NCBI GenBank assembly: GCA_022823725.1
Contig: JAJEHL010000037.1
Coordinates: 1 to 64,000, forward strand
From: Candidatus Latescibacterota bacterium
GTDB lineage: Bacteria > Latescibacterota > UBA2968
Reading direction: 5' to 3'
Length of the DNA stretch: 64,000 nt
In this document: piece by piece, positions 17,455 through 26,034 of the stretch
How positions within the stretch are numbered: the stretch's first letter is position 1
Layout of the letters: each line of letters begins with the position of its first letter
Translations under genes and position numbers: made by a program
Notes under the pieces: model-generated
What the model saw: the letters and a program-made list of their open reading frames with translations, nothing else
The model's database searches: none
Told to the model about the DNA's origin: nothing

Positions 17455-18408
17455 ATGGCGGAACCGACGTATCACGACCATGCACGAGACTTAAACCGGG
17501 AACTGCGGGCGGCAATACCAGAAGAACGGCTGACAAACCTGCACCAGCGGCGACCCTGGCGACATTTTTGGATCGCCTTCCGGCAGACAGCACTGCTGGT
17601 GGGACTACCCATCTGGATTTACCACGTCGATTCATTCTGGGCCTGGTTTCCCGCAAGCGTAATCCTGGGATTCGTAATTTTCAGCTTCTCCGTTTTGCTA
17701 CACGAATCCGTACACCGGTGTATTTTCCGCAAAAAACACCGCCTCAACGATCTCCTGGGGCTTGTGTACGGATGGATTTCCGGGCTGGCATTTTCACAGT
17801 TCAAGCGGTGGCATCTGGACCATCACGACCACCTGGGATCATCGCACGCCGATCCCAAACGGGCGCACCTGTCGCCCCGCATCAACTCGCCGTGGTTCAA
17901 GCTGCTTTACTGCACGCCAATGCTATTCCCCATTTATTTTCGGGCAGTAGCCGAAACCTTCAAAGGCTATCCAGAGCATCTGTCCCGCCGGATCAAACGA
18001 GAACGCACAGTGGGCATCATCCTGCACCTGGGAATTCTGGCGTGGTTCTGGACACTGGACCCGTGGTTTGCCTTCAAAGCGCATCTTTTTCCGGTATTTT
18101 TTATTTTTCCCATTGCTTTTACGGTCAACCGGTTGGGGCAGCACTATGTGATAAACCCAGACGAAATTGCCAACTGGACGACTCTCATGCGATCCAATTG
18201 GATATGGAATTTTCTCTATCTGTTTTCGACATACCATCTGGAACACCACTATTTCCCCGGCGTGCCATTTTACAACCTGCGAAAACTGCAAAAAGAACTG
18301 GAACCCTTTTTCCAACGGAAACAGATGGTATTTTTTTCCTATAGTCGGGTGCTCTATCTCTGGTTTATCAAAAACCACGCACCCCACACGCAGTCGGATC
18401 TCCTGTAA
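17455..18408 (+). CDS. Membrane fatty-acid desaturase-type di-iron protein
   Basis: 317 aa from ATG 17455 behind GGAGG. The three histidine boxes of the membrane desaturase/hydroxylase superfamily are present: HESVH (about 83), HLDHHDH (about 120) and HLEHHYFPGVP (about 260), separated by two pairs of TM helices. The reaction is O2-dependent desaturation or hydroxylation of a lipid chain; beta-carotene-type hydroxylation is an alternative given the UbiA neighbour. 14 nt after UbiA and 12 nt before the next gene, so the same operon. Confidence 0.88.
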   Translation: MAEPTYHDHARDLNRELRAAIPEERLTNLHQRRPWRHFWIAFRQTALLVGLPIWIYHVDSFWAWFPASVILGFVIFSFSVLLHESVHRCIFRKKHRLNDLLGLVYGWISGLAFSQFKRWHLDHHDHLGSSHADPKRAHLSPRINSPWFKLLYCTPMLFPIYFRAVAETFKGYPEHLSRRIKRERTVGIILHLGILAWFWTLDPWFAFKAHLFPVFFIFPIAFTVNRLGQHYVINPDEIANWTTLMRSNWIWNFLYLFSTYHLEHHYFPGVPFYNLRKLQKELEPFFQRKQMVFFSYSRVLYLWFIKNHAPHTQSDLL

Positions 18409-18420
18409 ATAAGAGGAGCC

Positions 18421-19971
18421 ATGAAGACGCTTCTGCTTTTTGTGCCCTCTGCTGTGGCAATAGCCCTGCTGATGTGGCACGCCTGGTCCCATCGAGGCCG
18501 CCGCATTGCGCTGAGCTTTTTCATCTCCGCGTTTCTGTTTGGCGTCGTGCGTGGAAATGTGATTCACTGGATCACAGTAGAATCGCAGGGCGGCGTGATG
18601 CCCTATGTATTCACGCAGCCGGTAGTACAGATCTTTTCAGCGTCTTTACAGGCGGTAATCGGATGGATTTTTGCCCTCTATGTAAGCTGGTGGCTGGCCG
18701 AGCGGGTGCTGGCTCGGATACCCGCGCTTAAAGGCGATTTGATGGCCACGGTGGGGATGACTTGCGTGGGAATGGCAGCCGTGGGATATGGGGTAGAAAG
18801 CGGAGCGGCAGCCGCGGGCTGGTGGCTGTGGAGCATACCGACGTACAATCGTTTCTTTGCAGGTGTGCCAACTGTGGGGATAGCGGAGTGGTTTGCAGTG
18901 GGATTCGAGTTTTTTATCCCCTATTTTCTGGCATTCTGTACGCCCTATCGGCGCAGGGTCTGGGCGCACGCGCTGTGGGGCATATTTCTTCTACACCTGT
19001 CTTTACACCTGTTTTCCGAGCCGATCTCACGCGCGGTGCCCACACAGCCTTTTGTACTCTGGCACTGGATAAGCATCCTGACCCTGGGTGTTCTGGCACT
19101 GACCGGCGCAGGCTCGACAACCGTGGAAACAGCCGCAATCAGACAAAGGTCGCGGCACGAATTAATGTGGGTGTGCTTATGCCTGTTCACAGCGGTAATG
19201 GTCATAGCGCAGGTCGGCATTGGCGGGCGACCAGACATGCTAATTTCGCTGATCCCCCTTGCTCTACTGTGCCTCATGGCATTGCCAAAAATATCCATGC
19301 CCTATATTCTGGCCTCTGCGGTTATCGCCTGGATAGCTGAGGGATTCGGCACAGGTTTTGTCACAACACCGGTAGCCGCGGTCTTACTCCTGCAGGGCCG
19401 TGCCTGGTGGGGCGGACAATGGCTTTTCCGCATCGGCGTGGTCGCATTATTTGTGGGCATCGGATTGGGCGTTTATCGCTCGGGAGTGGCATTGAGCCAG
19501 CAGTGCGAAGTCTATATGATGCACCTGGAGCGAGCGGCGCGCCATGCGGGAAATGGTCGGATGGACCTGGCCGCGCGAGAGCAAGCAGCAGCCGATGCGC
19601 TGGCTCCCGAAGATGTAGAAGCCTATTTGCAAATCGGATATGCACTGGACCGGCGGGGATTTCTCGGTCTCGCCATTGCCCAGTTTCGAAAAGCCCTCGA
19701 CCTGGAACCCACGCTTTTCACAGCGCATTACGACCTGGGAATGGCCCTGGAAAGATTCCGAGATACGGCGGGTGCAGAAACGGCATTTCGCCGCTCAATC
19801 GAGTTGGCACCCCGGTTCTACGATGGCCATGTGAGGTTGGGCACACTATTGCTCAATCAGGGCCGCGCAGACTCGGCACAGGTGTATTTCGAACGCGCGG
19901 TTCAAATCGACCCAACCCATCCGGACGCACGGCAGGGCCTGCAGATGATACGGAATATAGAGGCCAAATAA
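18421..19971 (+). CDS. Polytopic membrane protein with C-terminal TPR domain
   Basis: 516 aa behind AAGAGGAG. Residues 1-355 form about ten hydrophobic helices with conserved-looking polar positions (RGNVIHWI, SWWLAERVL, HLFSEPISR). Residues about 375-515 are TPRs (AYLQIGYALDRRGFLGLA, AHYDLGMALERFRDTA). The first half looks like an integral membrane enzyme or carotenoid/lipid-pathway protein but matches no family I can name. Last gene of the GWxTD-UbiA-desaturase operon. Confidence 0.75.
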   Translation: MKTLLLFVPSAVAIALLMWHAWSHRGRRIALSFFISAFLFGVVRGNVIHWITVESQGGVMPYVFTQPVVQIFSASLQAVIGWIFALYVSWWLAERVLARIPALKGDLMATVGMTCVGMAAVGYGVESGAAAAGWWLWSIPTYNRFFAGVPTVGIAEWFAVGFEFFIPYFLAFCTPYRRRVWAHALWGIFLLHLSLHLFSEPISRAVPTQPFVLWHWISILTLGVLALTGAGSTTVETAAIRQRSRHELMWVCLCLFTAVMVIAQVGIGGRPDMLISLIPLALLCLMALPKISMPYILASAVIAWIAEGFGTGFVTTPVAAVLLLQGRAWWGGQWLFRIGVVALFVGIGLGVYRSGVALSQQCEVYMMHLERAARHAGNGRMDLAAREQAAADALAPEDVEAYLQIGYALDRRGFLGLAIAQFRKALDLEPTLFTAHYDLGMALERFRDTAGAETAFRRSIELAPRFYDGHVRLGTLLLNQGRADSAQVYFERAVQIDPTHPDARQGLQMIRNIEAK

Positions 19972-19972
19972 A

Positions 19973-20965
19973 TCAATTCTTAATCACAAAAATATCATCC
20001 GCCACCAGAAAGGGTTCGCCCTGACCAATAATCGGCGCCGAAATAACAGTGCGATCGCCAGTACTGATATCCACGCGGTAGATAACAGTGCGATCTGCCA
20101 CCAGGAGTTGATCAAGTGTATTAAAAGCGAGACCAGAGGGAATATCGGGCAATTCACCCCCACCCATAAAAGGGCTTGAAATGATGGTGCGGTCTCCACT
20201 GATGGGATCGATTCGAATAACTGCGGCCTGGCCGATATCCGTGACAAAAATTGTATTCAGGCTATTTAGAACAATGCCTTCCGGATCCATCAATCGGGGT
20301 CCTTCACCCATTTCCGGACCAGAAACAACGATGCGATCTCCACTATTGGGATCAATGCGAAAAATACGCCCCTCGCCCCCCTGCGAAACTGAGCCAACCA
20401 CCAATAGAAGATTGCCATCGGCCTCCAGAGCAAACTGCTTGATGCGACCAGTAAAAGGTGGCCCATCACCCCGGTCTGGACCAGAGACGACCATGCGGTC
20501 ACCACTATCGGGATCAACGCGGAAAATAGTAGCAGATGGCTGATCGCCAATCAGGAGTTGCCCAGATATTTCCCGCACCAGACCAACAGGACCCAGAAAC
20601 GCGGGACCTGAACCGATGATCGGGACATTGGGATCAACGGGGCTACCACCTGAAGACACAATAAAAAGATCGCCCGTTCTGACATCAAACCGCAGGACAA
20701 TGGGCAGGCTGCTTTCAGAGAGCGTCATCAGAAGGTCGCCATTGGCATCCCGGGCGATCTGTCGGGGAACACCGCCGATGCGGTCGGTGACAACGGTGCG
20801 ATCTCCCGTACTGGGATGGATGCGAAAAAGCGCGCGCTGGGCAGCATCCGTGAGCAAAATATCGCCTTCGGAAAAAGTGGGAATCTCCTCGGGATCGAGA
20901 CCCTTATCGGACGAACCACAGGCAACTATGAGGCAGACCAACCAAACCTGTAAGAACCGATTCAT
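19973..20965 (-). CDS. Repeat-propeller lipoprotein with SGDRTVVSGP repeats
   Basis: 330 aa from ATG 20965, preceded by GGGGA and giving the lipobox LIVACGSS. The mature protein holds about six repeats of 45-50 residues with the core FRIDPNSGDRIVVSGPEMGEGP, a pattern typical of NHL/SMP-30-like beta-propellers. Probably a binding or scaffold protein on the outer leaflet or in the periplasm. No catalytic motif. Transcribed divergently from the HEAT lipoprotein at 21065, sharing about 100 bp. Confidence 0.8.
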   Translation of the reverse strand: MNRFLQVWLVCLIVACGSSDKGLDPEEIPTFSEGDILLTDAAQRALFRIHPSTGDRTVVTDRIGGVPRQIARDANGDLLMTLSESSLPIVLRFDVRTGDLFIVSSGGSPVDPNVPIIGSGPAFLGPVGLVREISGQLLIGDQPSATIFRVDPDSGDRMVVSGPDRGDGPPFTGRIKQFALEADGNLLLVVGSVSQGGEGRIFRIDPNSGDRIVVSGPEMGEGPRLMDPEGIVLNSLNTIFVTDIGQAAVIRIDPISGDRTIISSPFMGGGELPDIPSGLAFNTLDQLLVADRTVIYRVDISTGDRTVISAPIIGQGEPFLVADDIFVIKN

Positions 20966-21064
20966 AAATATATTCCCCATCGACAAATAGTGTGAATACC
21001 CAATGATACCGCAACGGATAGTCGCTGTCAACATAAGACACAAAGCCTTTTTCAGGAGACGTAT

Positions 21065-22849
21065 GTGATCACTAAAAGCGGTTTATGGCTAATTATTCTG
21101 GGCTTGTTAGGATGCGCTTCCAAAGCTGACGATTGGATACAAATTTTGGAGCATCCCAATGCTGCGGACCGTACCCGTGCAGCGATACACCTGGGGGAAA
21201 TGGGTGACCAACGTGCGGTACCGCCTCTCATTCAAATCCTCAAAGACCGAGAAGCCCAGGTAAGATTGGCCGCAAGCGAAGCCCTGGGTAAATTGGGAGA
21301 TCGGCGGGCAGTGGATTCGCTGATTGCGATTGTGCATGACCCAAATGTCATGGTAGGCCTGAGCGTGGTCGAAGCTCTGGGCAATATCGGAGGCGAAAAG
21401 GCCGTGGAAACCTTGCTGCGGATCGCGCAAGAGCGAGAAAGGCCGCTGTGCCTGAGCGCAATTCAAAATCTGGGTATCGCAGGTGGCGACAGGTCCATTC
21501 AGGCACTAACCACCGCGCTGACCGATAGGGCACGCGATGTGCGGTGGGTGACCGCGCTGACCCTCGCCCATTTAAAAAATCCCCAGACTCTCGCCCCCCT
21601 GATTGACGCACTGCCACAGGCGGACAGAGAACTGCGCCGAGTAATGGTATGGGCACTCAGCACCATCGATCCATCGTGGCAAACTTCTGCACCTGCTGAA
21701 GAAGCGATCAATCGCCTGATTGACGGATTAAAGCTACCAAACCAATCGCGTTATCAGATAGTTCAGGTACTATCGGAAATGGATCCCGAGTGGAAAACGC
21801 GTGCGGGTGCTACCATGGACTTTTTTGTATCACAACTGACGACCGGAGACCTGATGGCGCGGATACAGGCTGTCGAGGCCCTGGGGCAGATCGGAGACGC
21901 TCGGGTGGTACCATCTCTCCTTAAGGCACTACAAGATCCAAACATACAAGTGCAGTACATCGCTATAAAAGCACTGGGCGAACTGCGCGATGCGCAAGCC
22001 GTCGAACCACTCGTAAAAGCCCTCGAACATCGTGACTCCGGCATCGTTTCAGCCGCTGCACTGGCACTGGGCGAACTGCGCGATACACGCGCCGTCGAAC
22101 CACTCATGGCCATCCTGTCTAATACAGAACAAGGCGTATTTCGCCTGGGAACAATACAAACTCTGGGCGTGCTGAAGGACCCCCGTGCAACAACTTTGCT
22201 AACTGAGCAATTAGACGATACATCGGTACAGGTTCGGCGCATTGCGACCGAAGCTCTGGGAGAGATTGGAGACCGCGGTGCCATCGCTCCCCTGCTGAAA
22301 ATGCTGAATGATCAGTCCGCCGAAGTGCGCTGGGCAGCGGCCGATGCCCTGGGATCAATCGGCGATGCATCTGTGGCAGATACTCTCATCTCGATTATCG
22401 GAAAAGGACGGATATGGGCGCGGCGAATGGTGCGGGTGCTGGACCGCCTGGATGCCAACTGGCGGGAACGAAAATCGACTCTCCAGATAGAAACCTATTT
22501 TCTGGAACATATCGATCACCCCGAACCAGAAGTACAGTGGCGCTCTGCCGAAGCTCTGGGAGAGATTGCTACACCAGAGGCGAGCCAGAAACTCCTGCAA
22601 GCCCTGGCACAGAAACGCACCCTTATTATAGCAGCCGCGCACGCCTTCTTCATCCAAAACGGGATATCCGAAGCAGAACCCCTGCTCGTCCAGGCTCTGC
22701 ATCAGTATGGCACAGAGGAAATGGCCCTAACATATCTAAACGCCGACCACCCCGTTCTGGCCAGAGCCGCACACATCTGGGCGCGCAGGCAGGGAATGAT
22801 ATTGCTATCTTCTCCCGAACCGGGTAATATTCGATGGAACGGCGGTTAA
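21065..22849 (+). CDS. HEAT-repeat lipoprotein
   Basis: 594 aa with lipobox LGLLGCAS (Cys17). About 12 HEAT/PBS-lyase-type repeats with the consensus LGELRDTRAVEPLMAIL run from residue 25 to 560. Start is GTG at 21065 behind AGGAG; the ATG two bases upstream runs directly into TGA. Likely a protein-protein scaffold in the envelope. Such repeats also occur in phycobilin-lyase-like proteins, but nothing here supports that role. Confidence 0.83.
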   Translation: MITKSGLWLIILGLLGCASKADDWIQILEHPNAADRTRAAIHLGEMGDQRAVPPLIQILKDREAQVRLAASEALGKLGDRRAVDSLIAIVHDPNVMVGLSVVEALGNIGGEKAVETLLRIAQERERPLCLSAIQNLGIAGGDRSIQALTTALTDRARDVRWVTALTLAHLKNPQTLAPLIDALPQADRELRRVMVWALSTIDPSWQTSAPAEEAINRLIDGLKLPNQSRYQIVQVLSEMDPEWKTRAGATMDFFVSQLTTGDLMARIQAVEALGQIGDARVVPSLLKALQDPNIQVQYIAIKALGELRDAQAVEPLVKALEHRDSGIVSAAALALGELRDTRAVEPLMAILSNTEQGVFRLGTIQTLGVLKDPRATTLLTEQLDDTSVQVRRIATEALGEIGDRGAIAPLLKMLNDQSAEVRWAAADALGSIGDASVADTLISIIGKGRIWARRMVRVLDRLDANWRERKSTLQIETYFLEHIDHPEPEVQWRSAEALGEIATPEASQKLLQALAQKRTLIIAAAHAFFIQNGISEAEPLLVQALHQYGTEEMALTYLNADHPVLARAAHIWARRQGMILLSSPEPGNIRWNGG

Positions 22850-22879
22850 AAATCAACTTATCAAATTGAGGAGAGTATA

Positions 22880-24085
22880 ATGGGCAGTATTTACGCAATT
22901 GCGACAATGGATACCAAAGGTGAAGAAATCGGGTATGTCGCCGAATGCATCCGAAACGCGGGTGCAGAGGTGACAGTCGTGGATGTAGGCACGCAGAGCG
23001 ACGCGCAGGGCGCGCCGGATGTATCGCGAGAAACCATAGCCGCCTGTCACGCGGGAGGAAGGGATGCAGTAATCGGACATACGGACCGGGGCGAAGCCGT
23101 CACAGCGATGGGAGAAGCATTATGCGCCTATCTATTGCAAGAATATGCCAAAGGCAACGTGGCAGGTATTATTGGCATAGGAGGCAGCGGCGGCACGGCA
23201 CTCATTACACCAGCAATGCAAGCATTGCCCATTGGCGTGCCCAAAGTCATGGTATCCACCGTCGCCAGTGGCAACACTGAACCTTATGTAGGGTGTTGTG
23301 ATATTGCCATGATGTATTCCGTAGTAGATGTAGCCGGAATCAACCGCGTATCGCGTCAAGTACTGGGCAATGCAGCGCATGCAATAGCGGGAATGGTCGT
23401 AAACACTGTTACTGAAGCCGAAGACAAACCCACGCTTGGCATGACCATGTTTGGCGTAACAACGCCGTGTGTAACCATGGTCCGCGAGGCACTGGAAAAA
23501 GACGGATATGACTGCCTGGTATTTCACGCGACAGGGACGGGTGGACAAGCAATGGAAAAACTGGTCGAAAGCGGGATGATAGACGGCGTCCTGGACATTA
23601 CCACAACCGAAGTGGCCGATGAAGTCGTGGGCGGTGTATTTCCCGCCGGACCTGAGCGAATGGATCGCATTCTCGCGCGTGAAATACCTTATGTCGTGAG
23701 CCTGGGCGCGCTCGACATGGTAAATTTTGGCGCAGAGGAAACCGTACCCGAACAATTTAAAAACCGCACGCTCCACGTACACAACGCACAGGTCACATTG
23801 ATGCGGACAACAGTGGACGAAAACCGCCAATTTGCCGAATGGATAGCGAACAAATTGAACCGATCAACGAGACCAATTCAAATTCTAATTCCGGAAAACG
23901 GCGTATCGTTAATCGACGATGAAGGGCAGCCCTTTCACGATCCAGATGCAGATAAGGCATTATTTGAAACCATAGAAGCGCGAATCGAACAGACGGAAAA
24001 TCGACAAATCAAACGGCTGGCGAACAATATCAACGATCCTGAATTTGCAGCAGCACTGGTGGCGAGTTTCCAGGAAATAAAATAA
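22880..24085 (+). CDS. Tm-1-like ATP-binding protein (UPF0261)
   Basis: 401 aa. The start (MGSIYAIATMDTKGEEIGYVAECIRNAG), glycine-rich GIIGIGGSGGTALITPAMQALPIGVPKVMVSTVASG, and later TTTEVADEVVGGVFPAGPERM are the signature of UPF0261, the N-terminal half of the tomato resistance protein Tm-1. Strong AGGAG precedes the ATG. The next gene, 12 nt on, is the family forming the C-terminal half of Tm-1, so the two very probably act together. The bacterial substrate is not established; ATP binding is known for the family. Confidence 0.93.
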   Translation: MGSIYAIATMDTKGEEIGYVAECIRNAGAEVTVVDVGTQSDAQGAPDVSRETIAACHAGGRDAVIGHTDRGEAVTAMGEALCAYLLQEYAKGNVAGIIGIGGSGGTALITPAMQALPIGVPKVMVSTVASGNTEPYVGCCDIAMMYSVVDVAGINRVSRQVLGNAAHAIAGMVVNTVTEAEDKPTLGMTMFGVTTPCVTMVREALEKDGYDCLVFHATGTGGQAMEKLVESGMIDGVLDITTTEVADEVVGGVFPAGPERMDRILAREIPYVVSLGALDMVNFGAEETVPEQFKNRTLHVHNAQVTLMRTTVDENRQFAEWIANKLNRSTRPIQILIPENGVSLIDDEGQPFHDPDADKALFETIEARIEQTENRQIKRLANNINDPEFAAALVASFQEIK

Positions 24086-24097
24086 AAGGAGACCAAA

Positions 24098-24928
24098 ATG
24101 GCAGCAGAGAGCCGAACATCAATTTTAGAACGCTTGCGAAAAAAAATCGCAGAAGAACTGCCGCTCATCGGTGGCGGTGCGGGCACGGGAATCTCGGCGA
24201 AATGCGAAGAAGCGGGCGGCATTGATCTCATAGTAATTTACAATTCGGGACGCTATCGCATGGCGGGGCGAGGGTCGCTATCGGGTGTACTGGCCTATGG
24301 CAATGCCAACGAGATCGTAAAAGAAATGGCTTATGAAGTCATCACAGCAGTAACACACACACCTGTACTCGCCGGGGTAAATGGAACAGATCCCTTCATG
24401 TTGCGGGATCACTTCTTGCAAGAACTGAGAGACCTGGGCTTTGCGGGAATTCAAAATTTTCCAACAGTGGGACTCATTGACGGGTTATTTCGCGCCAATC
24501 TGGAAGAAACCGGAATGGGCTATCACCTCGAAGTGGAAATGATCGCGGCTGCCCATGAAATGGACATGCTCACAACGCCCTATGCATTCAACGTCGAAGA
24601 AGGACAACTCATGACAGAGGCAGGCGCCGATATCGTAGTGGCGCACATGGGATTGACAACCAAAGGCACAATCGGCGCGCACACGGCAAAAACACTCGAT
24701 GACTGTGTAGAAGAAGTAAAGGCCATTTGCAATGCCTGCAAATCGCTCCGGGGCGATGTAATCACGCTTTGCCACGGCGGGCCAATTGCCGAACCAGAAG
24801 ACGCCTCTTATATCCTCGAACGGGTCCCCGAAGTCGATGGATTCTACGGCGCCAGCTCAATGGAACGCCTGCCGACGGAAGTGGCGATAACAGAGCAGAT
24901 CAAACGGTTTACCGAAATTCGCAGATGA
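24098..24928 (+). CDS. PEP-hydrolase-like TIM-barrel protein
   Basis: 276 aa full-length TIM barrel of the phosphoenolpyruvate hydrolase/TIM-barrel signal-transduction family. Recognisable parts are [77 protein letters not shown] and [12 protein letters not shown]. Ribosome site AAAGGAG. The family is the second half of plant Tm-1; bacterial members are poorly characterised. Forms a two-gene unit with the UPF0261 gene. Confidence 0.92.
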   Translation: MAAESRTSILERLRKKIAEELPLIGGGAGTGISAKCEEAGGIDLIVIYNSGRYRMAGRGSLSGVLAYGNANEIVKEMAYEVITAVTHTPVLAGVNGTDPFMLRDHFLQELRDLGFAGIQNFPTVGLIDGLFRANLEETGMGYHLEVEMIAAAHEMDMLTTPYAFNVEEGQLMTEAGADIVVAHMGLTTKGTIGAHTAKTLDDCVEEVKAICNACKSLRGDVITLCHGGPIAEPEDASYILERVPEVDGFYGASSMERLPTEVAITEQIKRFTEIRR

Positions 24929-24937
24929 GTTAAACGC

Positions 24938-25969
24938 ATGATGTCTCTACCGCTGAGCGAGGAAATACAAAAATATACCGTTCCCTGGCTACAACTGGAT
25001 TGGCCGATAGATTGGCAACAAATTTTTGACCGACCAGGCGACCTCGTGCTCGAAATCGGATTTGGCAATGGGTATTTTCTATCCGATATGGCAGCAGCGC
25101 GTTCCGATGTGTGTTTTGTCGGAATCGAACGCGCCTGGGGATCCATGCGCCGATTATTTAAGTGTTTAAACGCCCTGAAATTAAATCATGTGCGCGCAAT
25201 AGAAGGTGACGCCGCATTCTTATTACAACACGTATTTGCCCCGCAATCCCTATCGGAAATATGGATCAATTTTTCAGATCCCTGGCCCAAAGAGCGACAC
25301 CACAATCGGCGCCTCATTCAAGATGAGTTTATAAAAATACTGGCCGAGCGATTAAAACCGGGCGGCGAAGTAACCATAGCGACAGACCACGCAGATTACG
25401 CAACGTGGATCACCGATATATTGACGCGACAATCGCACTTGCAATCTATTTATGCAACCCCATCTGTTCACCAGTTACCCGGACGCACCCCAACCAAATA
25501 CGAACAAAAGGCAATAGATGCGGGCGTACCCATCCACTATTTTGTCTGGCGTCGGGAATCGGAACCATCAGTCGAAACGCGCATTCAAAAGGTCGGGAAT
25601 ATGCCAAATATCGTTTTAGAAGGCGAATACCAACGCGAAGAAATTCTGACGCATATCGCGCGTGCCACAGATCAAGTGTGGCGCGAAACCCATCGGGATA
25701 TGCAGGTCGTGATCAAAATGACAGAAATCTACTGTCAATTACCCAACGATCACGGCCTCATCTCCGTCATGGTACGCGAAGGAGAACTCGTCCAGTATTT
25801 CGGCATATCTCTCTTATTTCGCAAGAACAACCAGCTATTGATCAAACTGGCACCAATGGGTCAGCCGCGTCCCACCTGGGGCGTAAAAAAGGCAGTGCAA
25901 AAGGTGGCAGATTTGATCTTGGAAACACATCCCCATTTGTGGCTCGCGTCAAGCACAGTGGGTCTGTAA
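24938..25969 (+). CDS. trmB: tRNA (guanine-N7-)-methyltransferase with C-terminal extension
   Basis: 343 aa. The SAM site VLEIGFGNG (38-45), NFSDPWPKERH (111-121) and HADYATWI are TrmB signatures; the enzyme makes m7G46 in tRNA variable loops. Typical TrmB is 210-240 aa, so residues about 215-343 are an extra domain, as reported for some deep-branching bacterial TrmB proteins. The extension (IVLEGEYQREEILTHI, WLASSTVGL) starts right after the core. ATG 24938 and 24941 are both possible starts. 9 nt downstream of the PEP-hydrolase-like gene. Confidence 0.9.
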   Translation: MMSLPLSEEIQKYTVPWLQLDWPIDWQQIFDRPGDLVLEIGFGNGYFLSDMAAARSDVCFVGIERAWGSMRRLFKCLNALKLNHVRAIEGDAAFLLQHVFAPQSLSEIWINFSDPWPKERHHNRRLIQDEFIKILAERLKPGGEVTIATDHADYATWITDILTRQSHLQSIYATPSVHQLPGRTPTKYEQKAIDAGVPIHYFVWRRESEPSVETRIQKVGNMPNIVLEGEYQREEILTHIARATDQVWRETHRDMQVVIKMTEIYCQLPNDHGLISVMVREGELVQYFGISLLFRKNNQLLIKLAPMGQPRPTWGVKKAVQKVADLILETHPHLWLASSTVGL

Positions 25970-26034
25970 GGAGAATGGTAGCGCAGCAGAAACATCGATA
26001 TTTTCGCACGGCGTGATGGTCTGATATTTGAAGA

